From: Labilibaculum manganireducens
GTDB lineage: Bacteria > Bacteroidota > Bacteroidia > Bacteroidales > Marinifilaceae
Assembly (NCBI RefSeq): GCF_002843385.1
Contig: NZ_MVDE01000002.1
Coordinates: forward strand, 62,001 to 126,000
Length of the DNA stretch: 64,000 nucleotides
Direction of reading: 5' to 3'
The notes under the pieces: generated by a model
Databases searched by the model: none
What the model saw: only the letters and a program-made list of their open reading frames with translations
What the model was told of the DNA's origin: nothing
In this document: one piece after another, positions 51,143 through 60,051 of the stretch
How the letters are laid out: every line of letters starts with the position of its first letter
Position numbering within the stretch: the stretch's first letter is position 1
Made by a program: the position numbers and the translations under genes

Positions 51143-53413
51143 CTAAAAATGAACAGTAAATTTTACACTGGCATTTCTTCCTGGATTATAGAAGTTTAAT
51201 GCTTTTAAGCTTGATAAATGATCTATGTAAACCTCGTTGAAAATATTATTTACGCTAAATAGTAAACTTGTTTGGTATTTGCCTAATTTAATATCTGTAC
51301 CGGTTTGAATGGCGATTAAATCATAAGCAGATGTTTTGCTTTCGAATTTAGCTGGATGTTTTTGCCCGAAAGAATGTTTCCAGCTTAAGCTGATAAAAGG
51401 AGCATCGAAAACTTCATTTCCTTTAGCAAATAATCGAACAGAAGTATTTAGCTTGTGCTGAGGAATAAATGGTAAGCGTTCTCCATTATCTTGTTTTGCA
51501 ATTACCATGGCATAGTCGGTATGAAATTTCATAAAGGAAGCTGGAGCTGCATTTATTGCAAGTTCTCCGCCATATAATTTGGCATCCTGTTGTGAATAAG
51601 AATATACAAAGCCTGTTCCTTCGGGAGCAGGTTCATCGGTCGGTGCCAAATACATATAATCATAAATCTTGTTGTAAAAAACAGAAAAATCGATATTGTG
51701 ATTACGAGTATGGTAATGAATTCCCAAATCGGATTCCAGACTTTTTTGTGGATCAAGATTTGCATTTCCTTCCTCAAATCGGTTTCCGTGTAGGCCATGT
51801 TGAGTTAGTTCTGCTAAATTTGGTACCCGATAACCGGTCGCAAAGTTTGTTCGCATAAGTAATTTTTCTGACAGATGAAATGTTGCTCCCACTGATGCAT
51901 TTAGATTGTCAAATTGTCGGTTGATGTGAACTGTTTCTTCTTCATGGTCATCATGTACTCCCGGTTCAGCATGTGAATGTCCGCCGGCCTCTTGTTCGGG
52001 AACATATAATGACCGGTGATCATATCTTAGTCCTAATTGAATTCCTACAGTATTAATCTCCTTCTTTAAAAGAGCAAATGTCGAGAAATCATCAATTTGA
52101 GCGTTTGGAATGATATGATTTGGTGCTTCGTGATTGGTATTGGATTGATGCATTCCCTGAATTCCGATAAGGAATTCGGTTGTTTCAGAGCTTGGGAAAT
52201 ATAATTTACTATCATATGTAAAGGTATTTAAATCCATATCCACCAATCGGAAAACAGTTGATTCAGGGTTTCCGTTCAATCTTCGTTGGTTGAATTGATA
52301 AGCTGCATTCAATTCTAATTTATAGTTTCCCAAAAACAATTTGTTCCTCGATGAAATTAAATGTTGAGTCAGGTTTTGGTACCAACGATTATTTTTTCGG
52401 TTCCCTGCATTCACTAAATCTATTGACTCCTCATTGGTCATGCCAAGTTTGGGCTGCAGGTAATCGTAGTAAATTTTAAAACTTCCAAAATCTTTAACCA
52501 TTCCCATGCCTAACTGCAATCCATCTGAGTTGAAGCGGGTATTGGGAACGTATTCACCATTGCCATCTTTGTAATCTTTGTGAGATTGTTTGTTGGCGCG
52601 CAGCATCCAGAACCAATCTTTTTGAGAAGCTTTTACTCCAACAGTTGTTGCCAATCCCTGAGTTACGCTGTGGTATTCACTTGAGATATCTGCCTTTAAA
52701 CTATTGGCAGGTGCAGGTTTCTCCCGTACGATATTGATTACACCTCCCATGGCATCCGATCCGTAAAGTAAAGATGCAGGACCTTTAATTACTTCGATAT
52801 GATCAGCTCCTTCTTCGTTAATTAAAAATGGATGATCAGTTGAGAATTGAAAGTTTTCCAAACGAACTCCATTGTTTAGAAAAAGAATATTATTTAGGGA
52901 AAGACCACGAATTACGGGAGTGCTGACTCCTGGACTCCGGGAGATTACATCAACTCCGGGAATACTTGCTAATTTTTCTCCCAAGGAAGGTGTCGACAGT
53001 CTTTTAAGATCTTCTTGTGCAAGCACCGAAATTTTAATTGCATTTTCGTGTTGTGCAGAAGGAAACCCCCCCGAAACAACAATGTCCTGAGTAGTGACCG
53101 AAGTGAACTGCATGCTAATGTTTAGTTCTGTATTTTCTTTTGTTATTGATATGGTGTTGATTGAACTTTCGTAACCGACAAATGAAAATTGCACTTTAAT
53201 TTTGCCATTGGGCAAGTTTTCTAAGGCATAGTTTCCATCAGAATCACTAACAGTTCCTTTTTGCAGTTCGGGAATGAAAATACTTACACCGGGAAGAGCT
53301 GTTCCATTATCAAAATCGGTGATTTTTCCAGAAATTTTATTGTTTTTTATTTCACCTAAGGCATAGGTGTATTGCGGCAATAGTAATAGTATTGCCAGGA
53401 TATATCGTATCAT
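51143..53413 (-). CDS. TonB-dependent outer-membrane receptor with His-rich loop
   Basis: A 756-residue receptor. A signal peptide is followed by a carboxypeptidase-regulatory-like domain (about 28-110), a plug domain (about 112-225, with SVLAQEDLKRLSTPSLGEKL and DAMGGVINI) and a 22-strand barrel ending NPGRNASVKFTVHF. An extracellular loop near residues 472-497 is rich in His, Glu and Asp (GGHSHAEPGVHDDHEEE). Together with the His/Cys-rich small protein encoded upstream, this suggests uptake of a metal such as zinc, cobalt or copper. The substrate is not proven. Confidence 0.9.
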   Translation of the reverse strand: MIRYILAILLLLPQYTYALGEIKNNKISGKITDFDNGTALPGVSIFIPELQKGTVSDSDGNYALENLPNGKIKVQFSFVGYESSINTISITKENTELNISMQFTSVTTQDIVVSGGFPSAQHENAIKISVLAQEDLKRLSTPSLGEKLASIPGVDVISRSPGVSTPVIRGLSLNNILFLNNGVRLENFQFSTDHPFLINEEGADHIEVIKGPASLLYGSDAMGGVINIVREKPAPANSLKADISSEYHSVTQGLATTVGVKASQKDWFWMLRANKQSHKDYKDGNGEYVPNTRFNSDGLQLGMGMVKDFGSFKIYYDYLQPKLGMTNEESIDLVNAGNRKNNRWYQNLTQHLISSRNKLFLGNYKLELNAAYQFNQRRLNGNPESTVFRLVDMDLNTFTYDSKLYFPSSETTEFLIGIQGMHQSNTNHEAPNHIIPNAQIDDFSTFALLKKEINTVGIQLGLRYDHRSLYVPEQEAGGHSHAEPGVHDDHEEETVHINRQFDNLNASVGATFHLSEKLLMRTNFATGYRVPNLAELTQHGLHGNRFEEGNANLDPQKSLESDLGIHYHTRNHNIDFSVFYNKIYDYMYLAPTDEPAPEGTGFVYSYSQQDAKLYGGELAINAAPASFMKFHTDYAMVIAKQDNGERLPFIPQHKLNTSVRLFAKGNEVFDAPFISLSWKHSFGQKHPAKFESKTSAYDLIAIQTGTDIKLGKYQTSLLFSVNNIFNEVYIDHLSSLKALNFYNPGRNASVKFTVHF

Positions 53414-53534
53414 GATAACTCTGAGTTATATTAATTTACGTAGTAAAATTTGAAATACATAGATATAATCGATAAGCTTTTCAAAAACTCATCCACAGTA
53501 TATCTTCTGATCTCTTTCAATCAGATTAATAAAT

Positions 53535-53858
53535 TTAACCTACGATAATTGGCGGAGCTCTTAAACTATAGGAAAGCTTTGATTCGGTATACGATTTTTT
53601 GGTTGATTCTACTCTTTGATTTTCGAATTTGAAAATTGCCGAGACAGGAATATTGGTAATGCCTGCCGGTGTAAAGTAGAAATAATCGAATGCTAATATC
53701 TCGCAAATATCCTCAACAGAAGCAGTCTTATCGGTGCAGGAATGACAGTGATGTTCATGATTTGGGAACAGTACGTGTTGTGTTTTTATCAGTATTGGCA
53801 ATGCAAATGCCAATGATAAAAACCAAGCAAGAATTCGATATCTTCTATTTAGAATCAT
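53535..53858 (-). CDS. Small His/Cys-rich envelope protein upstream of the TonB receptor
   Basis: A 107-residue protein with an N-terminal helix or signal (about 8-26) and a motif NHEHHCHSCTDK that looks like a metal-binding site. The C-terminal SYSLRAPPIIVG is unusual. It is encoded 121 bp upstream of the TonB receptor on the same strand, and the receptor also has a His-rich loop. No family was recognised. A role as metal sensor or handover protein is a guess. Confidence 0.6.
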   Translation of the reverse strand: MILNRRYRILAWFLSLAFALPILIKTQHVLFPNHEHHCHSCTDKTASVEDICEILAFDYFYFTPAGITNIPVSAIFKFENQRVESTKKSYTESKLSYSLRAPPIIVG

Positions 53859-53896
53859 TTAAAACAAAGCTATCTAAAAAAACGAAATGTACAAAA

Positions 53897-53923
53897 AAAG
53901 CTGTTGAGATTTTCAACAGCTTT
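53897..53923 (-). terminator. Intrinsic terminator of the SRPBCC gene
   Basis: AAAGCTGTTGA (53897-53907) and TCAACAGCTTT (53913-53923) form an 11-bp stem with a 5-nt loop, followed on the minus strand by a run of T residues, 19 bp past the stop of the SRPBCC gene. Confidence 0.8.
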
Positions 53924-53941
53924 CATAAGATTGATTAATCT

Positions 53942-54439
53942 TTATTCAATACTTTGAAGCATATTGTAAGGAATTTGGGTCAGACCTTCGGCCAATTGAT
54001 CAATTCCTTTTTCCAATTTCTTTTTCAGCATCATTTTCATCATGGCATTCAATTCTGCATGCACTGTCAGTCGTATTCTGGTGTCATAAGCATCTTTTTC
54101 AACCAGTTGAATCCAAATGTAGAATTCGAAAGGACTTCTGCCATATCCGGTCATTTTCAATACTTTGTTTTCTTCTTTTTCAACAAATTCCAAACCAGCC
54201 TCGCCAAAACCTTTAATCACGAAAGTGCAGTTGTTTTCGGTAGCTTCCCAATGCTCAATGTATTCTTTAAAATTTACTTTTTTCTTGGCTTGAGCTTCAA
54301 TTTGTTCCTGAATCTGAGGATTGTTGGCAGCCAATTCGAATACCTTGGCAATTTTTCTGAAATCGGAAAAGAAACCATATACATCACCTACTGTATGGGG
54401 AATCTTTTTTACTTCACTAATAATTTTTGTTGTCGACAT
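53942..54439 (-). CDS. SRPBCC-fold protein
   Basis: A 165-residue cytoplasmic protein with a START/SRPBCC-like pattern: an N-terminal strand (STTKIISEVKKIPHTVGDVY), a curved sheet and a long C-terminal helix (MMKMMLKKKLEKGIDQLAEG). Such proteins bind hydrophobic ligands. It commonly sits beside pyrE in Bacteroidota, but no function is known. Confidence 0.75.
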   Translation of the reverse strand: MSTTKIISEVKKIPHTVGDVYGFFSDFRKIAKVFELAANNPQIQEQIEAQAKKKVNFKEYIEHWEATENNCTFVIKGFGEAGLEFVEKEENKVLKMTGYGRSPFEFYIWIQLVEKDAYDTRIRLTVHAELNAMMKMMLKKKLEKGIDQLAEGLTQIPYNMLQSIE

Positions 54440-54464
54440 TTGTCTGTTCCTCCTTTAGAATGCA

Positions 54465-54496
54465 AAAGAGGGCATTCGCATTGGAATACTCTCTTT
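54465..54496 (-). terminator. Probable pyrE terminator
   Basis: AAAGAGGGCATTC (54465-54477) pairs with GAATACTCTCTTT (54484-54496), with two wobble or mismatch positions, in the spacer between pyrE and the SRPBCC gene. Confidence 0.5.
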
Positions 54497-54527
54497 CGAC
54501 TATTATTTTTTATAAAAAATGCGGCGC

Positions 54528-55160
54528 TTATTTTCTCCAGTTAGCCGGATCTTTTCTCCATTCTTTTAACTGATCAACATCTTCAGCTTTCACGTATCCA
54601 ATTTCCTGAGCACGATCAATCATTACGTTGTAATTGCTTAATGTGTCTAATTTACAGTTTGCATTTGCGAAATTGTCAGCTGCAGTTTGAAAACCGTAAG
54701 TGAATATTGCCAGCATTCCCAACACTTCGCAATTTGCTTCACGCAGTGCTTCAACAGCTTTTAAACTGCTGCCACCAGTCGAAATTAAATCCTCAATAAC
54801 TACAACTTTTTGTCCTGCTTTAATTTCACCTTCAATTAGGTTTGTCATCCCATGGGCTTTCGCCGATGAACGGATATAAACCATTGGTAAATTCATCTCT
54901 TCGGCCACTAAAGCACCTAGTGCAATTGCTCCTGTCGCTACGCCGGCAATTACTTCCACATCAGGATATTTTGTCAATACTGCCTCAGCAAAGGCTTTTT
55001 TAATGTAAGTTCTAACTTCCGGATACGAAAGTGTTTTGCGATTATCACAATAAATTGGCGATTTCCATCCCGAAGCCCAAGTAAACGGGTTTGTTGGTTC
55101 TAGTTTAATTGCTTTTATTTGCAACAAATATTCAGCGACTTGTTTAGCAGTATCTTGCAT
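54528..55160 (-). CDS. pyrE: Orotate phosphoribosyltransferase
   Basis: A 210-residue enzyme of pyrimidine synthesis that joins orotate and PRPP to give OMP. The PRPP-binding motif is VVVIEDLISTGGSSL. SGWKSPIYCDNRKTLS and YIRSSAKAHGMTNLIEG are conserved in PyrE. It is transcribed divergently from the Nudix gene. Confidence 0.95.
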   Translation of the reverse strand: MQDTAKQVAEYLLQIKAIKLEPTNPFTWASGWKSPIYCDNRKTLSYPEVRTYIKKAFAEAVLTKYPDVEVIAGVATGAIALGALVAEEMNLPMVYIRSSAKAHGMTNLIEGEIKAGQKVVVIEDLISTGGSSLKAVEALREANCEVLGMLAIFTYGFQTAADNFANANCKLDTLSNYNVMIDRAQEIGYVKAEDVDQLKEWRKDPANWRK

Positions 55161-55253
55161 TCTTTCAATGGATTTATGGATTGTTAAATGAATTCAAAAA
55201 GCGGAAATTCAGTTGATTGTATTTTTCCGAAGCATTTTAAAATTCTACCGCAA

Positions 55254-55853
55254 ATGTATAAAGTATTTTTTAAAGATCGAATCATTTTTTTAGGAGATAA
55301 AAGTGAGAGTGTAAATTTTGAAGGGATGGTTTATGCTTGGGTGGAAAACGAGTCATTAGAAGGTCTTATTCTTCAGTTTGCTGAAGATGAAAGTAAGGAT
55401 GCAATTTTTATTGTTGCTGAAGATTTAGAACAGCTTTACGACCACTTTGCATCCTGTTTTAAATATATCGAAGCGGCGGGTGGAAAAGTGTTCAATTTCA
55501 AGCAGCAGATTTTGGCCATTTACCGACTCGAAAAATGGGATTTACCCAAGGGGAAGGTTGAAAAAGGTGAGTTGGTTCGTGAGGCTGCAGTTCGTGAAGT
55601 AGAGGAGGAATGTGGTATTACTGATTTGAAAATTGAAAAGGAATTGAATTCAACTTACCACACCTATTGGATGAAAGGCAAACACATATTGAAACGAACC
55701 TACTGGTATAAAATGAGTTACTTAGGTTCAGAAAATTTGGTTCCTCAAACCGAAGAAGACATACAGGAAGCTAAGTGGCTTTCGCCGGATCAACTGGATG
55801 AATTTAAAGCAAATACTTATGCTTCTATTTTAGAGGTGATGAATGAGGCTTAA
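55254..55853 (+). CDS. Nudix hydrolase
   Basis: A 199-residue protein. The ATG at 55254 (MYKVFFKDRIIFLGD) is preferred over an in-frame start at 55188. The Nudix box GKVEKGELVREAAVREVEEE with CGI (about residues 103-125) is complete (GX5EX7REUXEEXGU). The N-terminal 65 residues are family-specific. The substrate is unknown, possibly a nucleotide derivative or diphosphate. Confidence 0.85.
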   Translation: MYKVFFKDRIIFLGDKSESVNFEGMVYAWVENESLEGLILQFAEDESKDAIFIVAEDLEQLYDHFASCFKYIEAAGGKVFNFKQQILAIYRLEKWDLPKGKVEKGELVREAAVREVEEECGITDLKIEKELNSTYHTYWMKGKHILKRTYWYKMSYLGSENLVPQTEEDIQEAKWLSPDQLDEFKANTYASILEVMNEA

Positions 55854-55867
55854 TAGTGTTTTAGTAC

Positions 55868-57271
55868 CTATTTTTTATAAGCCTTTCTTGCTGCATCCCG
55901 GGCAATCTTAATAAATTCCAATTGAATATTTTCTTTTGGTCCCTGTGCCGGAGCTTTAACGATTTTGCCTTCGGGATTGATAAGAATGTAAGTTGGAAAG
56001 GCTTTTACCTTATAGTCCCCAAGTAAATGCTGTTGATCGCCTATATGGATGATTGGCCAATCAATCGTTTTTTTTGATGCGAAATCGAGATACTTGCTTA
56101 CATCCCAATCACAGGCAATACTTAAAAATTCGATGTGTTCACCAAATTGTTTTTTCAGTTTTGTCATTTCTTTAAAATCCTGCAGGCAAGGATAGCTTTC
56201 TGTGTTGCAGAAATTCAGATACAGATATTTCCCCTTGTAATTTGCCAATTGATATTTTCCAACAGAGAAATCAGGAGCAGGGTAATTGGTATGCAAATGG
56301 GTGATTTTTCTGATGAAATTTTCACACAGATCCTGATTGTATTGGTTTGTACTATGCTCTTTTAATTGAGATAGTATTTCAATCGTTTTGTTTCTGCTGT
56401 AGAATTTTCTTGTAAATGCATCAAAAACTGATGTTGCGATAATCAACTCCCTGAACTGGATATTTTTATAGGCAGGATAATTCCGCATCAGTTCATAGAT
56501 GTCACGATAAGTGTTTTCTGATTTTAGGGCATTGGAAAGCCCTGCACTTTCCAACTGACTAAAATATCCGGTTAGGAAATTGCCGTATTGTTTTTTATAA
56601 AGACTGGTATAGGCAGAATTGTTTAGTTTTATTTCCTGATTTTCAAAATATTTTTCTTCAATTTTTGCAAACGAAGCAGGGAATGCCAGGTATTCGATAA
56701 ACCCCAGGCGATAGGTCAGATAATCTTGAAAAAAAGGATTGTTTATGTCTTTATATTCCAGTTTTAATTCTTCTGAGAATTTGATGCCTGGGGAATTCTT
56801 TTTTTTTCGGTAAATTTTATTAAAGTTTTGATTGACAAAGGAATCTATCCTGTCATCCAGTTTGCGAACCAACAGGTTAATATCATTTGGGTGGGTATTC
56901 GCCACGCCAATAAGAAGCTCTTCCTGTTCAAAAAACGGATTTAATTTTTGAACGGGCGATAAATCTTTTTTAGGAGGTAATTTGATTTCGTACTCTTTAC
57001 CAGGTTCTAAATAGAGGAATCCTTTGTAAATACCAAGAGGCAGAAATACTAAAGTAACTTCATCGAGGTCTAAATTGACCGAAAAGGAACCATCAGCCGG
57101 AACAGTGAATTCTGTTATTGTTTTTTCTGAGTAGGTAAATACATCAGTATGATACTTGATCTCAATTTTTGATCCTGCATAACTTGTATTTGTACCATGA
57201 ATACGCACAGTATCTGCCAAAGAGACAGAAATTGAGACAAGCGACAAAAACAATAATAAAAGAATTCTCAT
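55868..57271 (-). CDS. Exported thioredoxin-fold protein with SYPC active site
   Basis: A 467-residue protein with a signal peptide, an N-terminal beta-domain (about 20-105), a helical middle region and a C-terminal TlpA/AhpC-like domain (about 325-460). At the position of the WCxxC motif it reads CNTESYPC, so the first Cys of the usual pair is Ser and an extra Cys sits six residues earlier. The cis-Pro segment KAFPTYILINPEGKI is present. It is probably a modified thiol-redox or folding factor of the envelope. The gene at 60052-61188 has the same overall design. Confidence 0.75.
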   Translation of the reverse strand: MRILLLLFLSLVSISVSLADTVRIHGTNTSYAGSKIEIKYHTDVFTYSEKTITEFTVPADGSFSVNLDLDEVTLVFLPLGIYKGFLYLEPGKEYEIKLPPKKDLSPVQKLNPFFEQEELLIGVANTHPNDINLLVRKLDDRIDSFVNQNFNKIYRKKKNSPGIKFSEELKLEYKDINNPFFQDYLTYRLGFIEYLAFPASFAKIEEKYFENQEIKLNNSAYTSLYKKQYGNFLTGYFSQLESAGLSNALKSENTYRDIYELMRNYPAYKNIQFRELIIATSVFDAFTRKFYSRNKTIEILSQLKEHSTNQYNQDLCENFIRKITHLHTNYPAPDFSVGKYQLANYKGKYLYLNFCNTESYPCLQDFKEMTKLKKQFGEHIEFLSIACDWDVSKYLDFASKKTIDWPIIHIGDQQHLLGDYKVKAFPTYILINPEGKIVKAPAQGPKENIQLEFIKIARDAARKAYKK

Positions 57272-57295
57272 TGGGGCAAATGCTTTGTGATGATT

Positions 57296-58432
57296 TTACT
57301 TGATTATTTTCAGGGCAATGTCAACATACTTTGGAATATCTAAAGTGATCTGACCTTGCTTAATCTTGTCCTTTTGCTTTCCTAAACGAACAACAACTGT
57401 ATTTTTTTCAGCAATGCTGTAAATGTACTGACCGAGATGTCCTCTCATATAGGGAATATTCATCCTTGAATAAGGAAGAATCCAATACTGAAATCCGTAG
57501 AAATTTAACGGCTCTGTTTTTTCTTCATTTAAAAGATATGAAGCCGCCTTAGTTGCTTCCGTAATATATTCTTCCGATACCAGTTGTACTCCATTCCATT
57601 TTCCTTTATTCAAAACCAGTTGTCCGAAACGGGCAGCATCTCTGGCGTTTGTATTGAAGCAGCAAAATGCTTTTTCATCTCCTTCTTTTTTATCCAAACT
57701 CCATAAAGCAGGTTGTGTTGCCTGCATTGGTTTCCAAAGCATACGTTCGGCATATTTTGCAATTGTTTCGCCTGTAGCTTCCTCTATAATGAACGATAAA
57801 AGTTGGGTGTTTCCACTTTGATATCTGAAACGAACCCCGGGTTTTTCAACCAGATGCTGATTGGTGGAAACTTCTCTAAGGTTTTTGCCATAGTAAGCTT
57901 TTGTAGTAATTGATGTTGGACTGCTGTATGCTTCGTCCCAATCCAATCCAGAGCTCATGGTAAGTAGATTCTTAATGGTTATGTTGCCGCGTTCATCTTT
58001 CGAAAACTCTTTAAGATATTTACCAATAGGATCATTTATAGAATTAATTTTCCCTTGATCAATAGCAATACCAATTAGTAAACTAACGATACTTTTTGTT
58101 GCAGAAAATAAATTGGAAAGTGATTCTGTTCCGTAATCGTCCCAATATTCTTCATATACAACGGTGCCGTTTTGAATGACCAAAAAAGCAACAGTTTCAT
58201 TGTCTTCAAGATAATTCCGATCAGCCGAATCAAGGATGTATTCGTTATATTCTGAATCTTCCTGCCAGTCTTCACCATTTTCTACGGACACTTCTTTATT
58301 TTCAAAGATGGTATAGTCATCAATATTTGCATACCAATAAATAAGACTTGTTCTAAGGTAATTTGGAGCAATAAGCATCCATGCACCAGCTAGAATCAAA
58401 ATAATGACAAGTATCTTTACGAGCTTAGACAT
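57296..58432 (-). CDS. Serine hydrolase of the beta-lactamase family (class C type)
   Basis: A 378-residue protein with an N-terminal membrane anchor (about 5-22). SATKSIVSLLIG contains the catalytic SxxK, YQSGNTQLL the Tyr-x-Ser/Asn motif and MRGHLGQYIY the HxG-type motif. Family members are esterases, peptidases or carboxylate hydrolases and rarely true beta-lactamases. It lies between the thioredoxin-fold gene and coaD on the same strand. Confidence 0.85.
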   Translation of the reverse strand: MSKLVKILVIILILAGAWMLIAPNYLRTSLIYWYANIDDYTIFENKEVSVENGEDWQEDSEYNEYILDSADRNYLEDNETVAFLVIQNGTVVYEEYWDDYGTESLSNLFSATKSIVSLLIGIAIDQGKINSINDPIGKYLKEFSKDERGNITIKNLLTMSSGLDWDEAYSSPTSITTKAYYGKNLREVSTNQHLVEKPGVRFRYQSGNTQLLSFIIEEATGETIAKYAERMLWKPMQATQPALWSLDKKEGDEKAFCCFNTNARDAARFGQLVLNKGKWNGVQLVSEEYITEATKAASYLLNEEKTEPLNFYGFQYWILPYSRMNIPYMRGHLGQYIYSIAEKNTVVVRLGKQKDKIKQGQITLDIPKYVDIALKIIK

Positions 58433-58436
58433 AAGG

Positions 58437-58916
58437 TTATTGTTTGTATTTATAGGCTTCAGGATCTTTCACTTTGGGTAAAAACTGCAAGGCATTTCCA
58501 CCGTGGCGGATAATATCCCTTACAATGGTGGAAGTAATAGGAGTATGTTCAGGAGTGGTTAACAGAAATATGGATTCCAATTCGTAAACCATTTTTTTAT
58601 TGATCTGAGCAATGGCTCTTTCGTACTCAAAATCGGCGGCAGTTCTAAGCCCTCGCAGGATAAATTTTGCATTTTTAGACTGACAATATTCGACCGTTAA
58701 TCCGCTGAATGTTTCTACCTCAATCTTTGGATTGTTCGCAAATGCCTCTTTTATCCACTGTATTCGCTTTTCAATAGGGAAAAATTGTTTTTTTTCTGAA
58801 TTGTATCCTATACATATGATGATTTTATCAAATAAAGGCAATGCTCTGGTCACAATTGATTCGTGACCAACGGTAAAAGGGTCAAATGAACCTGGGAATA
58901 TGGCAATGTGTTTCAT
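58437..58916 (-). CDS. coaD: Phosphopantetheine adenylyltransferase
   Basis: A 159-residue enzyme of coenzyme A synthesis. FPGSFDPFTVGHESIV carries the T/HxGH nucleotidyltransferase motif. ILRGLRTAADFEYE and the ISSTIVR equivalent ITSTIVRDI are conserved. The length is typical. It is 4 bp upstream of the serine hydrolase gene. Confidence 0.95.
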   Translation of the reverse strand: MKHIAIFPGSFDPFTVGHESIVTRALPLFDKIIICIGYNSEKKQFFPIEKRIQWIKEAFANNPKIEVETFSGLTVEYCQSKNAKFILRGLRTAADFEYERAIAQINKKMVYELESIFLLTTPEHTPITSTIVRDIIRHGGNALQFLPKVKDPEAYKYKQ

Positions 58917-58977
58917 TAAAAAAATTTTAAGTGCTAAACAAAAATAGTAAGAATTATTGTAATGATTTTTGCTTTGG

Positions 58978-59778
58978 TCAAGAGTTTATTTTTTGAATTA
59001 AATCCTTAAAATACTTTCCTGCTTTAAGCAGATGAGATTCAAACCAGGAAAACATTTCACCATCAACCAGTTCAATTTTTGTATTTGGCAATAAGTTCTG
59101 GATTTCCGGTATATGTTTTTGCGTAAAAGGAAATGGCTCCGATGATAAAAAGATTAGATCAGGATTAAGTGCCTGAATTTCTTCCTCAGTTAGTTGTGGA
59201 TACCTTGAATTGTTATCTTCAATTGCATTTTTAAAACCACATTTATCAATCATAGAATTAATAAATGTATCTTTTCCTGCTGCCATATATGGATTTTTCC
59301 AAATCAGATAAAGCACGCTTAGCGAATTTTGCATGATTGGCAATTGCGAAAAACCGGTATGAATATGATTGGCAATTTCGAAAGCCTTGGTTTCAGCTCC
59401 AACAATTTTACCGGTATTCAGAATGTTTTGGAGAGCTTCGGCGTAATTGCGGACTTTGCATACATAAACTGTGAATTTATCCATTAAGGCTTCAATCTGA
59501 TTCTTACTGTTTTCCTCTTCGTTGGCAAATATTATATCCGGATCTAGTAAGTTAATCTTATCAAAGTATAAATCTTTTGTGCCTCCTATATTTGGGAGTT
59601 TAGCGATCTTGTCTTTGGGATATTTGCAAAATTTTGTTTTGGAAATAACACGGTCTCCCAATCCTAAATCAAATAGAAATTCGGTTGTGGATGGAACCGT
59701 AGAAATAATTCTTTTGGGAGGAAAAGGGATGTTTACTTCTCTTCCCAAATCATCAGTAACTTTAATGAAATTTTCCAT
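58978..59778 (-). CDS. Helical-backbone metal/cobalamin substrate-binding-like protein
   Basis: A 266-residue protein of the BtuF/TroA-like fold (PKRIISTVPSTTEFLFDLGL, GGTKDLYFDKINLLDPDII, NPDLIFLSSEPFPF). No signal peptide or lipobox is visible at the start MENFIKVTDDLGREV, which is unusual for a transporter component. No permease or ATPase is nearby. It may be a cytoplasmic homologue with another role. Confidence 0.75.
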   Translation of the reverse strand: MENFIKVTDDLGREVNIPFPPKRIISTVPSTTEFLFDLGLGDRVISKTKFCKYPKDKIAKLPNIGGTKDLYFDKINLLDPDIIFANEEENSKNQIEALMDKFTVYVCKVRNYAEALQNILNTGKIVGAETKAFEIANHIHTGFSQLPIMQNSLSVLYLIWKNPYMAAGKDTFINSMIDKCGFKNAIEDNNSRYPQLTEEEIQALNPDLIFLSSEPFPFTQKHIPEIQNLLPNTKIELVDGEMFSWFESHLLKAGKYFKDLIQKINS

Positions 59779-59879
59779 TCTTTACTATTTATTTCTTTGT
59801 ACAAACATACAAAGAGAATATTTCCCATGTTTTTGAAGCCCGTAAATAATTAAAATCCTTCCTCTTCACATCTTCATGA

Positions 59880-59927
59880 CTGAATTAATCTGAACAGTTT
59901 TCTTTCGGACTGTCTGTTCTAATTCAG
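59880..59927. other. Long hairpin in the 59779-60051 spacer
   Basis: CTGAATTAATCTGAACAG (59880-59897) pairs with CTGTTC and AATTCAG (59914-59927). It is the only visible structure in this 273-bp spacer. It has no U tract, and no cobalamin-riboswitch motif was seen. Confidence 0.35.
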
Positions 59928-60051
59928 TAGGATATATTCATGGAACTATTTATCCTTCTTTCCAATTTCAGTAAATTAACGGGTATCGTATCCATGTTTA
60001 TTTTTGTTAGCAAGCAGATAAATATAGTTAATCAGAATTAAAATAAACTCT

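Noticed and set aside
59779-60051. Cobalamin riboswitch near the BtuF-like gene
   Set aside because: The spacer lies downstream of the next gene's stop and contains only a plain long hairpin. No conserved riboswitch core could be read.
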